NCBI GenBank assembly: GCA_029260825.1
Contig: JAJDCM010000363.1
Span: 1-52,824 of the forward strand
DNA from: Planctomycetota bacterium
GTDB lineage: Bacteria; Planctomycetota; JACOTG01; JAJDCM01
Direction: 5' to 3'
Length of the DNA stretch: 52,824 nt
The notes below the pieces were generated by a model. That model searched no databases. It saw only the letters and a program-made list of their open reading frames with translations, and was not told the DNA's origin. Of the stretch, positions 42,202 through 50,918 are shown piece after piece; within the stretch, counting starts at the first letter, position 1, and each line of letters starts with the position of its first letter. The position numbers were made by a program, and so were the translations under genes.

Positions 42202-44139
42202 CTACGGGGCGAGGGCTCCGTTGAAGTCGAGCCGGACCATCGCCATTCGATTGAGCTCGGGGAGAAGGGGAAGCTGTCCGGCGAGAAGATACGAAGTATT
42301 CTGCACCAGGACTTCTCCTTCCTCTCCGTCACTGAATCCAAGAGCGGTGGCGCTAGATCCAAGAGAGTCACCCGGATTGAAGTAGCAGATCACGAAGAGG
42401 TTCGGTCCTCCTCCCATGGGGGGCTCGAAGACGAGATCCGTCAGGTCCACGTACTCGGTGGAGCCTCCCGGTGCGAACGTGATCGGGCCCGCTGACCTCA
42501 GGAGACCGGCGGGAGTCATGTTCGGCTCATCCATATCGGATGGATTGGCCCGACGAAGCTCGATGGAGGAGAGTCCGGTGGTTCCGGTTCCGCCCACCTT
42601 CGATCCGACCAGCTGGATGCCCGTCAGAAGGGAGCTCGCCCCCGGGCCAGGTAGATCGGAAGCATCGAATTTGACGACCACCGCGTCTCCTGTGACGACT
42701 GGATCCTGGGGTAGATCATACCCGGCGACAACGTCGTCGTCATAGTAGCCTGCAGCCGGGCGAAGTCCGATCATGTGAGTCGAGTAATCCATGGTACCGC
42801 CATCAGCCGTATCTTGAATGCGGACTGAGAACGGCAGGTTGATCGGAAAACGGGAAACAAGATTGTCCTTGATCACGGTGGGTATTTCGAGGAGCAAGTT
42901 GGTGTTTCCCGGGGCGAAGGTCATGGGATTCGTGAGTCTTGGGCCACCGCCGATGGGACGAAAGAACCGTGTGGCGTCAAGGGGCCCCGTGGATGATCCC
43001 AGGGCACTTCGATCCGCCTCGATGATGATGTTTCCGATGAACGGAGAAGTGCTTCGGTTCTTTACCTGGATGAGGGCGGTGATGAAGTCATCGGTTGAGC
43101 CTCCTTCTGCGCTGTCTTGCTGGCAGGTGTCTTCGGACGCGTCGCAGTCTCTTCTTGCGAAGTGGAGGGGAATGCCCGGCGTCTGGGGAGCCTTGTTCGA
43201 TCCTCCGAGAAAGCTGTTGATTCCCACGCATCCTCCGAAATGTTCGGGGCGGAGATTGAGAAGGGTTGCCCGTGCCTTGAGTCGCTGCTGGAGGGAAAAG
43301 GTATCTCGGCATTGTTTTCTCGAATAGGACATCACATTGGTGGTATCGGGAGCATATTGATCTCCACACGGATCGGCTTCCGAGCCAAAGTAAGTGCAGG
43401 AAGAATTCACATTGTATCCGGGAGAACTCGCGTTGGAATCGAGCTTTGGATCCGCGGGAGTATCACTGAGGAGGTCTCCCGTTGAACCTCCGTTTGATCC
43501 GTCGGCACATTCCTCGCCAAAGGTTGTGGTGTGAGTGTGATAGAGATCCAGGTAATGTCCGATCTCGTGAGGGACGGTCGAGGGGTTGCTCGGCAAGCCT
43601 GCACAGGCGTTCTGGACGACGATGCCCTGGATGGAACTGGTGGTAAACGAGCCTCGGCCGCAAATAGATCCTGAATCGTTCCGCACGATGCTGGTGAAAT
43701 AGATGTTGATCGTATCCGGTACCGGGTTCGTGGTCAGGAGATCGTCGATATCGTTGTCGCTGTTGATGTCAGAGTAGAAGAAGTCACTGTTGATGAACTT
43801 TGTTGGACCGCATTTGAAGAACTGAATGGAGGCTGAGGCCCAGACCGCATTGGAGTCAACGAGGGCTTGCACCAGACGGTCCGGGGTGAGGCCTCCCGAC
43901 CCGTCGCTTCTTCGCACCACATGCAGGGTGACGGGAACCTTGAGAGGAGCGGCGACGATGTCAAAGGGGGTGATCGGGGGGACATACATCCCCTGGGCGA
44001 CGCGAGTTCGAATCTCACTCACATCTTCCGGACGGACGTCGCTTGGGCAGTTGTCTTCCTGAGCGATCCCCGAAGAAGAGAGGAGAAACAGGAGACCAAG
44101 GGAGAGGGAAAGCAAACGGCGCGACATTTCAGGATCCAT
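42202..44139 (-). CDS. Secreted M43-family zinc metalloprotease (pappalysin-like)
   Basis: 645 residues with a signal peptide (RRLLSLSLGLLFLLSSSGIAQ). The zinc site is HEIGHYLDLYHTH: H191, E192, H195 and H201, in the extended HExxHxxxxxH metzincin form, with the Met-turn in NVMSYS about 85 residues later. The surrounding ANINIYFTSI-like strand and GIVVQNACAGLPSNPSTVPHE also fit M43. The C-terminal 300 residues are beta-rich and repeat-like (ITFAPGGSTEYVDLTDLVFEPP), probably for substrate or surface binding. AAGGAGG 6 bases before the ATG at 44139 is one of the best ribosome-binding sites in the window. A terminator follows. Substrate proteins are unknown. Confidence 0.9.
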   Translation of the reverse strand: MDPEMSRRLLSLSLGLLFLLSSSGIAQEDNCPSDVRPEDVSEIRTRVAQGMYVPPITPFDIVAAPLKVPVTLHVVRRSDGSGGLTPDRLVQALVDSNAVWASASIQFFKCGPTKFINSDFFYSDINSDNDIDDLLTTNPVPDTINIYFTSIVRNDSGSICGRGSFTTSSIQGIVVQNACAGLPSNPSTVPHEIGHYLDLYHTHTTTFGEECADGSNGGSTGDLLSDTPADPKLDSNASSPGYNVNSSCTYFGSEADPCGDQYAPDTTNVMSYSRKQCRDTFSLQQRLKARATLLNLRPEHFGGCVGINSFLGGSNKAPQTPGIPLHFARRDCDASEDTCQQDSAEGGSTDDFITALIQVKNRSTSPFIGNIIIEADRSALGSSTGPLDATRFFRPIGGGPRLTNPMTFAPGNTNLLLEIPTVIKDNLVSRFPINLPFSVRIQDTADGGTMDYSTHMIGLRPAAGYYDDDVVAGYDLPQDPVVTGDAVVVKFDASDLPGPGASSLLTGIQLVGSKVGGTGTTGLSSIELRRANPSDMDEPNMTPAGLLRSAGPITFAPGGSTEYVDLTDLVFEPPMGGGPNLFVICYFNPGDSLGSSATALGFSDGEEGEVLVQNTSYLLAGQLPLLPELNRMAMVRLDFNGALAP

Positions 44140-44281
44140 GGGGAACCTCCTTTTTGGCGATTAGAAGAGCTGTTCTTGGGGAACCCTGAACGTGCAGCTC
44201 TTGCTTCAATGGGGTACGCCGGAGTCGGAGGGAATCACCGCCATGTAAATGGAAGATTTCTGGTGGTGCTGCCTTTGGGGC

Positions 44282-46504
44282 TTACTTGAGCCGGGAAAGC
44301 GGGGCTCGCGCCGGAAATTTCTTGCCGGGGATCGGCTCGTCGGACAGGTCTTTTGTGAGAGGGGAGCCAACGCTTTCCCACTGACCCTTGATGCTATTTG
44401 TGGGGGCGTCGCCTTCGAAAGCCAGGTAGCTGTATTTTCCGTAGTGAGGAAGCTTTCGCGCGAGTCCGGGGATGGATGCCGGTAGATCCGCGCCGATCCA
44501 ACCGATGGCGAGCTGGGGGTTTTGCGGATGGACCGCGGTGAAGACGAAACAGTGCTGTTCCAGTGATGCTTGGGACGCTCCGCTGAATCGTGCTGTCTTT
44601 TTCGAGACACCCGCGTTGAGAGGAGCGAGAAAGGAATCGAGTTCGCTTTTCCACCGGTTGCTGGTCCCGAGGAGCCAAACGGCTCGCCCCGGAGGGAGCT
44701 CGGTTAGATCGCTGGAACTTCGAATCTCAACCTGATCTTCTCGTCCCGCTTGAAAAGACCGAGCTAGCTCAAGCCATGTCTTGGAAGAGATCGGGTCGTC
44801 TGCTCCTGGGAGGATAAGAGTTATCTTCTCGGCTCCAAAAATCTGACCGATGGAAGGGGGGATCTCTCTCCGGTCAAGTTGCCGGAAGACGTCAAATTCC
44901 GGATCGAGAGTCGCTCGAAGTGGACGGGAGGGAAGTTCAACGTTGACAGTGACTCGCCGATCATCGGTAGCAAGAGTGAAAAAGGTCATTTCTTCTTCGC
45001 CTTCGAGATTGAAGGCGATGGGGACATTGAGGGTGTAGGTAGGCCCGGATTGGACCTGGTCGATCGTGATTTTTGCCACGTATCTCTTCGGTTGTTTCTC
45101 GACCTCGATGGAATGAAGGCTCAACGCGGGAGCGCCTGTCTGATTGATCCAGGGAAGGAACCGAGGCTGTAGATCTTCTCCCGCTGTCCGGGAGAAGCAC
45201 TCGAGGAGATCATCGAATGATGCATGTCTGAACTTGTTCTTCTTGTAGAAGAGACGCAGCCCGGACACGAAGGCCTCATCGCCAATTTCCTGTCGGATCA
45301 TGTGCCACACCATCAGTGATTTTCCATAGCCGACTGCTTCGGTTGCCCCCGAGTGACGGGACCTGAAATCTCGGAGTGGAAAATCGAGAGAACCCCGGAC
45401 GAAGTCGAGATACTTCTTGAGGGTGTCTCTTCGATAAGCTGCTCCCTGTCCTTGCCCCTCCTTCATCAGGTGATCGGCAAGGTACGCTGTCAGTCCCTCG
45501 CACCAGTTTCCGCTTTCGCGATCGACGTAGACCGAGTTGCCCCACCAGTTGTGGAGGATCTCGTGAGGGTAAGAGGAATAGAGGATGAAGGGGAACCGAA
45601 TGATCCGGGGGCCAAGAAGGGTGAACGATGGCATACCCCAACCGGTCTCCCAGAAGTTCTCAACAAGGGAAAACTTCGAGTAGGGATAGGGGCCAAGAAG
45701 ATCTCCGTACATGGCGAGTGTTTTTTCGGTCATGTCGAGATATCGGTTGGCGAGTCCGGGGTCCGACTCCCGTAGAAAAGCCTGGGAAAGGATGCCGCCG
45801 GTGTTTCGGGTGTACTCGGTGAATCGGGCGGCGGTAAGGTAAATCTCTTCCATGGGTTCCCGGCACTCCCAGAGAACCCGTTGTTTCTCGCCGAGGAGCT
45901 CGTTCTGTTTCCGTTCCCCTTGACTCACGACTCCCCAACCCGGAGGTAGGGTGACGTCCAGTGAGAAAGTAAGAAGATCCTCCGAGATCATCGGGATCCA
46001 GGCCGTTGTCCGGGCGAGATAGATGCCGGTTTCTGAAATGGTCCCGGGAGTGGTGGAAAAGCTTCTTTCTCCCTCGGGACCCTCTTGCGCGAGGGGATGA
46101 TCTACGGTTCCCGTATATTGAAGGTGGATTCTTCCGTCATCCGGCCAGGATGACTTGGGCTGAAGGATGTAGTGCTTCCGAGGAACGCTCCCTGGCGAAT
46201 TCTTTTCCGAAGTTGTCGCGTCCAGCAAGGTGATTTCTTGATCAAGAATCTCCAGGGTGAGATTTGCGTGAAGAGAAATTCTCAGCTCATCCCGGGAAGC
46301 CTGGCTGTCACTCAGTGAGATCGTGTCCTTGACGGCAATCTGGTGGTTTTCCGGGGAAAGAACGACCTCCAGAGCATGGTGACAATAAGGCCGCTCGGTC
46401 GATGTCGCTTGGAGGGGGGCGATCCAGAAAAGAGCGAGAGCTAGGGGCATGAGCATCTTCAGCACGATGATTCTCCGAGGAGGTGTTTTGAGTTGATTCT
46501 TCAT
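44282..46504 (-). CDS. M1-type metallopeptidase lacking the GAMEN motif
   Basis: 740 residues from the ATG at 46504, with an N-terminal signal (IVLKMLMPLALALFWIAPLQA). The zinc site is HEILHNWWGN followed 19 residues after the second His by the third ligand in NWCEGLTAYLADH, as in the M1/gluzincin family. In place of the usual GAMEN substrate motif the sequence is ENFWETGWGMPSFTLLG, a form seen in a bacterial M1-like subgroup. The N-terminal beta domain matches M1. The last 200 residues are variable. No good ribosome-binding site distinguishes 46504 from 46567 or 46456. It lies upstream of the M43 gene on the same strand, a pair of exported proteases. Aminopeptidase activity is expected but unproven. 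Confidence 0.85.
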   Translation of the reverse strand: MKNQLKTPPRRIIVLKMLMPLALALFWIAPLQATSTERPYCHHALEVVLSPENHQIAVKDTISLSDSQASRDELRISLHANLTLEILDQEITLLDATTSEKNSPGSVPRKHYILQPKSSWPDDGRIHLQYTGTVDHPLAQEGPEGERSFSTTPGTISETGIYLARTTAWIPMISEDLLTFSLDVTLPPGWGVVSQGERKQNELLGEKQRVLWECREPMEEIYLTAARFTEYTRNTGGILSQAFLRESDPGLANRYLDMTEKTLAMYGDLLGPYPYSKFSLVENFWETGWGMPSFTLLGPRIIRFPFILYSSYPHEILHNWWGNSVYVDRESGNWCEGLTAYLADHLMKEGQGQGAAYRRDTLKKYLDFVRGSLDFPLRDFRSRHSGATEAVGYGKSLMVWHMIRQEIGDEAFVSGLRLFYKKNKFRHASFDDLLECFSRTAGEDLQPRFLPWINQTGAPALSLHSIEVEKQPKRYVAKITIDQVQSGPTYTLNVPIAFNLEGEEEMTFFTLATDDRRVTVNVELPSRPLRATLDPEFDVFRQLDRREIPPSIGQIFGAEKITLILPGADDPISSKTWLELARSFQAGREDQVEIRSSSDLTELPPGRAVWLLGTSNRWKSELDSFLAPLNAGVSKKTARFSGASQASLEQHCFVFTAVHPQNPQLAIGWIGADLPASIPGLARKLPHYGKYSYLAFEGDAPTNSIKGQWESVGSPLTKDLSDEPIPGKKFPARAPLSRLK

Positions 46505-46556
46505 CAAGGTCCCAAAGTTTGACCCGGTCTGCAAGGGACTCGTCAACGTGGGGGCG

Positions 46557-46585
46557 TTGCTCCTCATGGAGTCTTTTCTTACAAT
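46557..46585 (+). promoter_or_regulatory. Possible promoter of the symporter genes
   Basis: TTGCTC (46557-46562), a 17-base spacer and TACAAT (46580-46585, five of six consensus bases). A start near 46592 leaves a leader of about 65 bases before the TTG start of the symporter gene. Confidence 0.35.
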
Positions 46586-46656
46586 GCGGCGGTTCTCGAT
46601 CGATCGAGGGCGGGTTCAGGTAAAGGCGATTACGATCAACGGGGCGGGAGTAGGAT

Positions 46657-48180
46657 TTGAGCGCTGAGGTCGTCTATAAGCTGCTGGGAGTGGCATCCTA
46701 TCTGGGGGTGTTGTTGCTGATTGGCATACTGGCCTCTCGAAGGATGAAAAACCTTCGAGACTTCTTCGCCGCCGGAAAAGAATTGGGATTCCTGTCTGCC
46801 GCATTTTCTGCTCGTGCCACCGGAGAATCGGCCTGGCTTCTCCTTGGGCTCACGGGCATGGGGGCAATGGTCGGAGTTCGGGCCTTTTGGGTCGTTCTGG
46901 GAGAGGTCATCGGAGTCGGCTGTGCGTGGCTTTTTCTCGCCCGACGCTTCAAGCGTCTGACCGATCGCTACGACTCTCTCACGGTTCCCGACTATCTGGA
47001 GTCTCGTTTTCGAGACGGTAGTCAGCGGCTTCGATTGGTGGCTGCAGGAGCGCTGACGGTTTTCGTCACGATCTATGTGAGCGCCCAGATTCATGCCACG
47101 GGCCAGACGATCGAGACGTTTCTTGGCTGGAACTACTACATCGGCGCAATCCTTGGTTTTGCGGTCGTCCTCCTTTACACAACCGCCGGAGGGCTGCTCG
47201 CCGTCGTCTGGTCGGACGTCTTTCAGGGCACCATGATGGTGGTGGGTCTTGTTCTTCTTCCGGTTGTCGGGCTCATTGCCGCAGGAGGGATCGAACCGGT
47301 TCTGTCCGGACTTCGGGACCAGGATCCGGCCCTCTTGTCTCTCGCCGGAAGCGACGGTTGGACGTTGATCGGAGTGGCCGGTACCCTCGCATTTCTTTGC
47401 ATCGGTCTCGGGTTCATGGGATCGCCTCAGGTTTTTGTCCGATTCCTTGCTCTCCGTTCGGAGAAAGAAATCGGGAAGGGAACCCTCGTAGCAATAACCT
47501 GGACGATTCTTGCCGATAGCGGAGCGGTTCTGATTGGCATGGTGGGGCGGCATAGTCTCGGGATCACCGGAGAAGATGTTCTTCCCGGGCTGGTCGATCA
47601 CCTCATGCCCGCACTTCTTGTCGGTCTCTACATCGCGATCGTTTTGGCCGCGACCATGTCCACGGTCGATTCTCTTCTTGTGGTGGCAAGCAGCGCCGCG
47701 GTGAGAGACTACTATCAAAAGGTTCGTCATCCCGAATTGACCGGAGAGTCGCTTCTTGCTCTCAGCCGGAAAGCGACGGTCATCATCGCCGTTGTATCTC
47801 TTCTGGTGACCTTGATCGTTGCTGCTTCGACCGGGCGTCAAACCGTATTCTGGTACGTGATCTTTGGATGGTCAGGAATCGCCGCCACTTTTTGTCCGAC
47901 GGTCATCCTTTCTCTCTTCTGGCGAGGGTTCACGAGCCGGGGAGCGCTTTTTGCCATGATCGCCGGGTTTTTCTCGGTGCCGCTGTTCAAGTTTGGTTTT
48001 CCCTTCCTTCCCTTTGTCGGTCCCTTTTTTGGCGCCCTTGAAGAGCTTCCTCCGGCATTCCTGGTTTCCGGGTTGACGGGTATCCTGGTGAGTTTGGGCG
48101 ACAAGAAGGGAGCTCAAAAGCTCAGGTCTGAAGTGTCCCAAGATTTTTTTGCGGCCGCCTCAGAAGAACCAACGGAGTAA
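46657..48180 (+). CDS. Sodium:solute symporter family protein
   Basis: 507 residues of highly hydrophobic sequence with about 13 membrane segments, the usual SSS (SLC5/PutP-like) topology. Typical blocks are the first core segment DFFAAGKELGFLSAAFSARATGES, LTVPDYLESRF, TTAGGLLAVVWSDVFQGTMM, and LAATMSTVDSLLVVASSAAVRDYY with the conserved Ser/Thr/Asp. Such proteins import sugars, amino acids or other small molecules with sodium. TTG is the probable start: GGGAG precedes it and the next Met comes after the first helix. The NCS2 transporter gene follows 7 bases later, and pyrimidine-breakdown genes converge from the right, which hints at a related substrate such as a pyrimidine product or amino acid. 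The substrate is not determined by sequence. Confidence 0.88.
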   Translation: MSAEVVYKLLGVASYLGVLLLIGILASRRMKNLRDFFAAGKELGFLSAAFSARATGESAWLLLGLTGMGAMVGVRAFWVVLGEVIGVGCAWLFLARRFKRLTDRYDSLTVPDYLESRFRDGSQRLRLVAAGALTVFVTIYVSAQIHATGQTIETFLGWNYYIGAILGFAVVLLYTTAGGLLAVVWSDVFQGTMMVVGLVLLPVVGLIAAGGIEPVLSGLRDQDPALLSLAGSDGWTLIGVAGTLAFLCIGLGFMGSPQVFVRFLALRSEKEIGKGTLVAITWTILADSGAVLIGMVGRHSLGITGEDVLPGLVDHLMPALLVGLYIAIVLAATMSTVDSLLVVASSAAVRDYYQKVRHPELTGESLLALSRKATVIIAVVSLLVTLIVAASTGRQTVFWYVIFGWSGIAATFCPTVILSLFWRGFTSRGALFAMIAGFFSVPLFKFGFPFLPFVGPFFGALEELPPAFLVSGLTGILVSLGDKKGAQKLRSEVSQDFFAAASEEPTE

Positions 48181-48187
48181 GTAGCTC

Positions 48188-49618
48188 ATGTCCGAGAAAC
48201 CGTCCCTCATCTACGGGATTGACGATGTTCCACCGATTGGTCAGGCGTTGGGTCTTGGATTCCAGCACTATTTGACCATGTTCGGGTCCACCGTGGCGAT
48301 CCCTCTGATCCTGTCGGGGCCCCTTGGCATCTCGGGGAATCCTCAGGCTCTTGGATGGTTGATCAGCACCATGTTCTTCGTGAGCGGGATCACGACTCTT
48401 CTTCAGACCCAATGGGGGAGCCGACTTCCTCTGGTGCAGGGAGGTACGTTTTCGTTTCTGGCTCCGACGATCGCCATCTGTGGAATGGCAGCCCTCAAAG
48501 ATTCGGGGTGGGAAGTGCGAATCACCCACGTGCAGGGAGCGATTCTTGTCGGAGCTGTTTTTGAAATCTTCGTGGGATACACCGGTCTTGTGGGGAAGTT
48601 GCTGCGATTCGTAGGTCCCATTACAATTGCTCCGACCATTGCCTTGATCGGACTTTCCCTCTTCAAGTTCGGGGCGCCGGTCGCGGGCACCCACTGGGGA
48701 ATTGGCGGGCTGACGATCGGTTTGATCATTCTCTTCAGCCAGTATCTTCGCCGCACTCATCGGGTGTTTGAGCTTTTTCCGGTCATGCTGGCCATCTTGA
48801 TTGCCTGGGGAACAGCCTGGATTCTTACGGCAACTGGTGTGTTTGAGGAGGGGCATCCTGCCTTCGTTACCATGGCGAACATCGAGAGTGCGCCGTGGTT
48901 TCGTATTCCCTATCCTTTTCAGTGGGGAATGCCAGTCTTCGGTGCGGCAGCGATCATCGGAATGCTTTCCGGATATGTTGCATCCATGGTCGAATCGGTG
49001 GGGGATTACTATGCATGCGCCCGTCTTTCCGGGGCGCCGGTTCCCAGGGCCCGGATCATTAACCGGGGAATCGGCATGGAGGGCATCGGATGTTTCATCG
49101 CCGGGCTCTTTGGGACGGGAAACGGGACCACATCCTACAGCGAGAACATCGGCGCCATCGGTCTGACTCGAGTTGGCAGTCGCCGGGTGGTTCAGGTCGG
49201 AGCCTGTTTGATGATCGGTTTTGCGGTGTTCGGCAAGTTTGGCGCCTTGTTCACCGCGATCCCCCAGCCGATTGTGGGGGGGATGTATTGCGCGATGTTC
49301 GGAATGATCGCGTCGGTGGGACTGTCGAATTTGCAGTTCGTCAACCTGAACTCGGCCCGGAATCTCTTCATCCTTGGGTTCGCGTTTTTCATGGGGCTGT
49401 CCGTGCCGGAGTATTTTGGAAAACAAGAGCTGGTGGATGGATCGATGGTGTTCGTGAATCATTTCACGTTCTCGCCACAAGCCCTGGCTGGCGTGCTGAA
49501 TACTCTTGGCCAGAACGGAATGGCGGTGGGTGCACTGGCTGCTTTGGTTCTTGACAACACGGTCCCCGGTACACCGCAAGAACGAGGCTTGACGAATTGG
49601 GTGCAAGCGGAAGAGTAG
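48188..49618 (+). CDS. NCS2/NAT nucleobase transporter, animal SLC23-like
   Basis: 476 residues, about 12-14 membrane segments, nucleobase-ascorbate transporter family. The first helix has GFQHYLTMFGSTVAIPLIL with the conserved QH. Helix 8 has ESVGDYYACARL with the substrate-binding Glu. Helix 10 has GTGNGTTSYSENIGAIG. The second half (GSRRVVQVGACLM, GMIASVGLSNLQFVNLNSARN, VLDNTVPGTPQERGL) is much closer to animal SLC23 proteins (GTGNGST, VGLSNLQF, LDNTVPGSPEERGL) than to bacterial UraA or XanQ, as far as memory of those families allows. It is coupled to the sodium symporter gene and ends one base from the preA stop on the other strand. Uptake of uracil/thymine is the likely role given the neighbours; xanthine or another base is possible. 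Confidence 0.9.
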   Translation: MSEKPSLIYGIDDVPPIGQALGLGFQHYLTMFGSTVAIPLILSGPLGISGNPQALGWLISTMFFVSGITTLLQTQWGSRLPLVQGGTFSFLAPTIAICGMAALKDSGWEVRITHVQGAILVGAVFEIFVGYTGLVGKLLRFVGPITIAPTIALIGLSLFKFGAPVAGTHWGIGGLTIGLIILFSQYLRRTHRVFELFPVMLAILIAWGTAWILTATGVFEEGHPAFVTMANIESAPWFRIPYPFQWGMPVFGAAAIIGMLSGYVASMVESVGDYYACARLSGAPVPRARIINRGIGMEGIGCFIAGLFGTGNGTTSYSENIGAIGLTRVGSRRVVQVGACLMIGFAVFGKFGALFTAIPQPIVGGMYCAMFGMIASVGLSNLQFVNLNSARNLFILGFAFFMGLSVPEYFGKQELVDGSMVFVNHFTFSPQALAGVLNTLGQNGMAVGALAALVLDNTVPGTPQERGLTNWVQAEE

Positions 49619-49619
49619 G

Positions 49620-50918
49620 TCAAGAATCCGAAAGCCCACCCGGCACATGATCGCGACCATCTTTCACCCGGGTATTCCAGGTATCCACCTCATCGCCTCG
49701 TCGTTCCTCGACCATTTCGATGCAGCCTTCCACCGGGCAAACGAAAGCGCAAAGGTTGCAGCCAACGCATTCTTCTTCCTCAACCCATGGAACTCGATGG
49801 GGAAGATCTGCCGGAGCACCCGCCTTCTCGGAGGGGTGAATACATTGGTGAGCGCCGTCGTGGCAGGCAACGATACAAAGCTGACACCCGATGCAAGTCT
49901 CACGATTGATCTTTGCCACCACATGGTGGTTGAGGTCGAGATCTCCCCATTCCTTGAAGGCGGGAAGGGCGGCGCCCACGAGACCATCTACCGTATTCAT
50001 CCCCTTCTGGTCGAGGTAGTTTGAAAGCCCGTCGATCAGGTCTTCCGCGATTCTGAATCCATGATGCATGACGGCGGTACACACCTGGACGTTTGTTGCG
50101 CCCAGAGCCAGGAACTCCGCCGCATCGCGCCAGGTCTCGATCCCTCCGATTCCACTGATGGGGAGACTGAATTCGTTCGCTCTGGCGAGTTCCGCTACCA
50201 TGCGAAGGGCGATGGGTTTTACGGCCGGGCCGCAATAGCCGCCGTGGCTGGAGGCATTTCCCACGCGAGGTAATGGAACCAGTCGATCAAGATCGACGCC
50301 GATCACACTTTGAATCGTGTTGATCAAGGAGACCGCGTGGGCTCCGGCTTTCTGGGCAGCAAAGGCGGGTTCGGTGATGTCCGTGATGTTGGGAGTCAGC
50401 TTGGCGATGACGGGTAGCTTGGTCGTCTCCATGACCCACGCCACCAGCTCCTGGAGAACCTTGGGTTCTTGACCGACCGCCGATCCCATTCCCCGCTCGC
50501 ACATGCCGTGAGGACAGCCAAAGTTGAGTTCGAGTCCATCCGCATGACTATCTTCAACCCGGCGAATCATCTCTTCCCAATCGGCCCGGCTTTCCACCAT
50601 CACCGAGGCAATCACCGCATGCTTGGGGTAGCGCTTTTTGACCTCGGAAATCTCTTTGAAGTTGACGGAAAGAGGGCGGTCGGTGATGAGTTCAATGTTG
50701 TTCAAACCCATGAGCTTGTGGCTTCCGTAGTTCACGGAGCCAAGGCGACTGGATACGTTGACGATCGGGTTTCCCAGAGTTTTCCAGACCGCGCCGCCCC
50801 AACCTGAATCGAAGGCCCGCATGACCTGATCACCGCTGTTTGCCGGGGGGCCGGAAGCCAACCAGAAAGGGTTTGGGCTCTCGATTCCGGCGAAGTTCGA
50901 AGTGAGGTCCGCCATCAT
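49620..50918 (-). CDS. preA: NAD-dependent dihydropyrimidine dehydrogenase subunit PreA
   Basis: 432 residues. PreA is the catalytic half of bacterial dihydropyrimidine dehydrogenase, reducing uracil and thymine. The FMN barrel has NPFWLASGPPANSG, LELNFGCPHGM, VIAKLTPNITD, GGYCGPAVKPIALRMV and ISGIGGIETWRDA. Two C-terminal [4Fe-4S] sites are CIGCQLCIVAC and CVGCNLCAFVCP. The active-site loop reads CERGMGSAVGQ, where mammalian DPD has GLACGQ with its catalytic Cys; here that position is Val, although a Cys occurs six residues earlier. AGGGAG precedes the tandem ATG. The start overlaps the preT stop in ATGA, so the subunits are coupled. Dihydroorotate dehydrogenase is excluded by the PreT partner and the ferredoxin domain. 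Confidence 0.93.
   Translation of the reverse strand: MMADLTSNFAGIESPNPFWLASGPPANSGDQVMRAFDSGWGGAVWKTLGNPIVNVSSRLGSVNYGSHKLMGLNNIELITDRPLSVNFKEISEVKKRYPKHAVIASVMVESRADWEEMIRRVEDSHADGLELNFGCPHGMCERGMGSAVGQEPKVLQELVAWVMETTKLPVIAKLTPNITDITEPAFAAQKAGAHAVSLINTIQSVIGVDLDRLVPLPRVGNASSHGGYCGPAVKPIALRMVAELARANEFSLPISGIGGIETWRDAAEFLALGATNVQVCTAVMHHGFRIAEDLIDGLSNYLDQKGMNTVDGLVGAALPAFKEWGDLDLNHHVVAKINRETCIGCQLCIVACHDGAHQCIHPSEKAGAPADLPHRVPWVEEEECVGCNLCAFVCPVEGCIEMVEERRGDEVDTWNTRVKDGRDHVPGGLSDS

Noticed and set aside
48122..49660. 512-codon open frame opposite the nucleobase transporter
   Set aside because: Polar, unlike any family, and antisense to a well-supported membrane protein.
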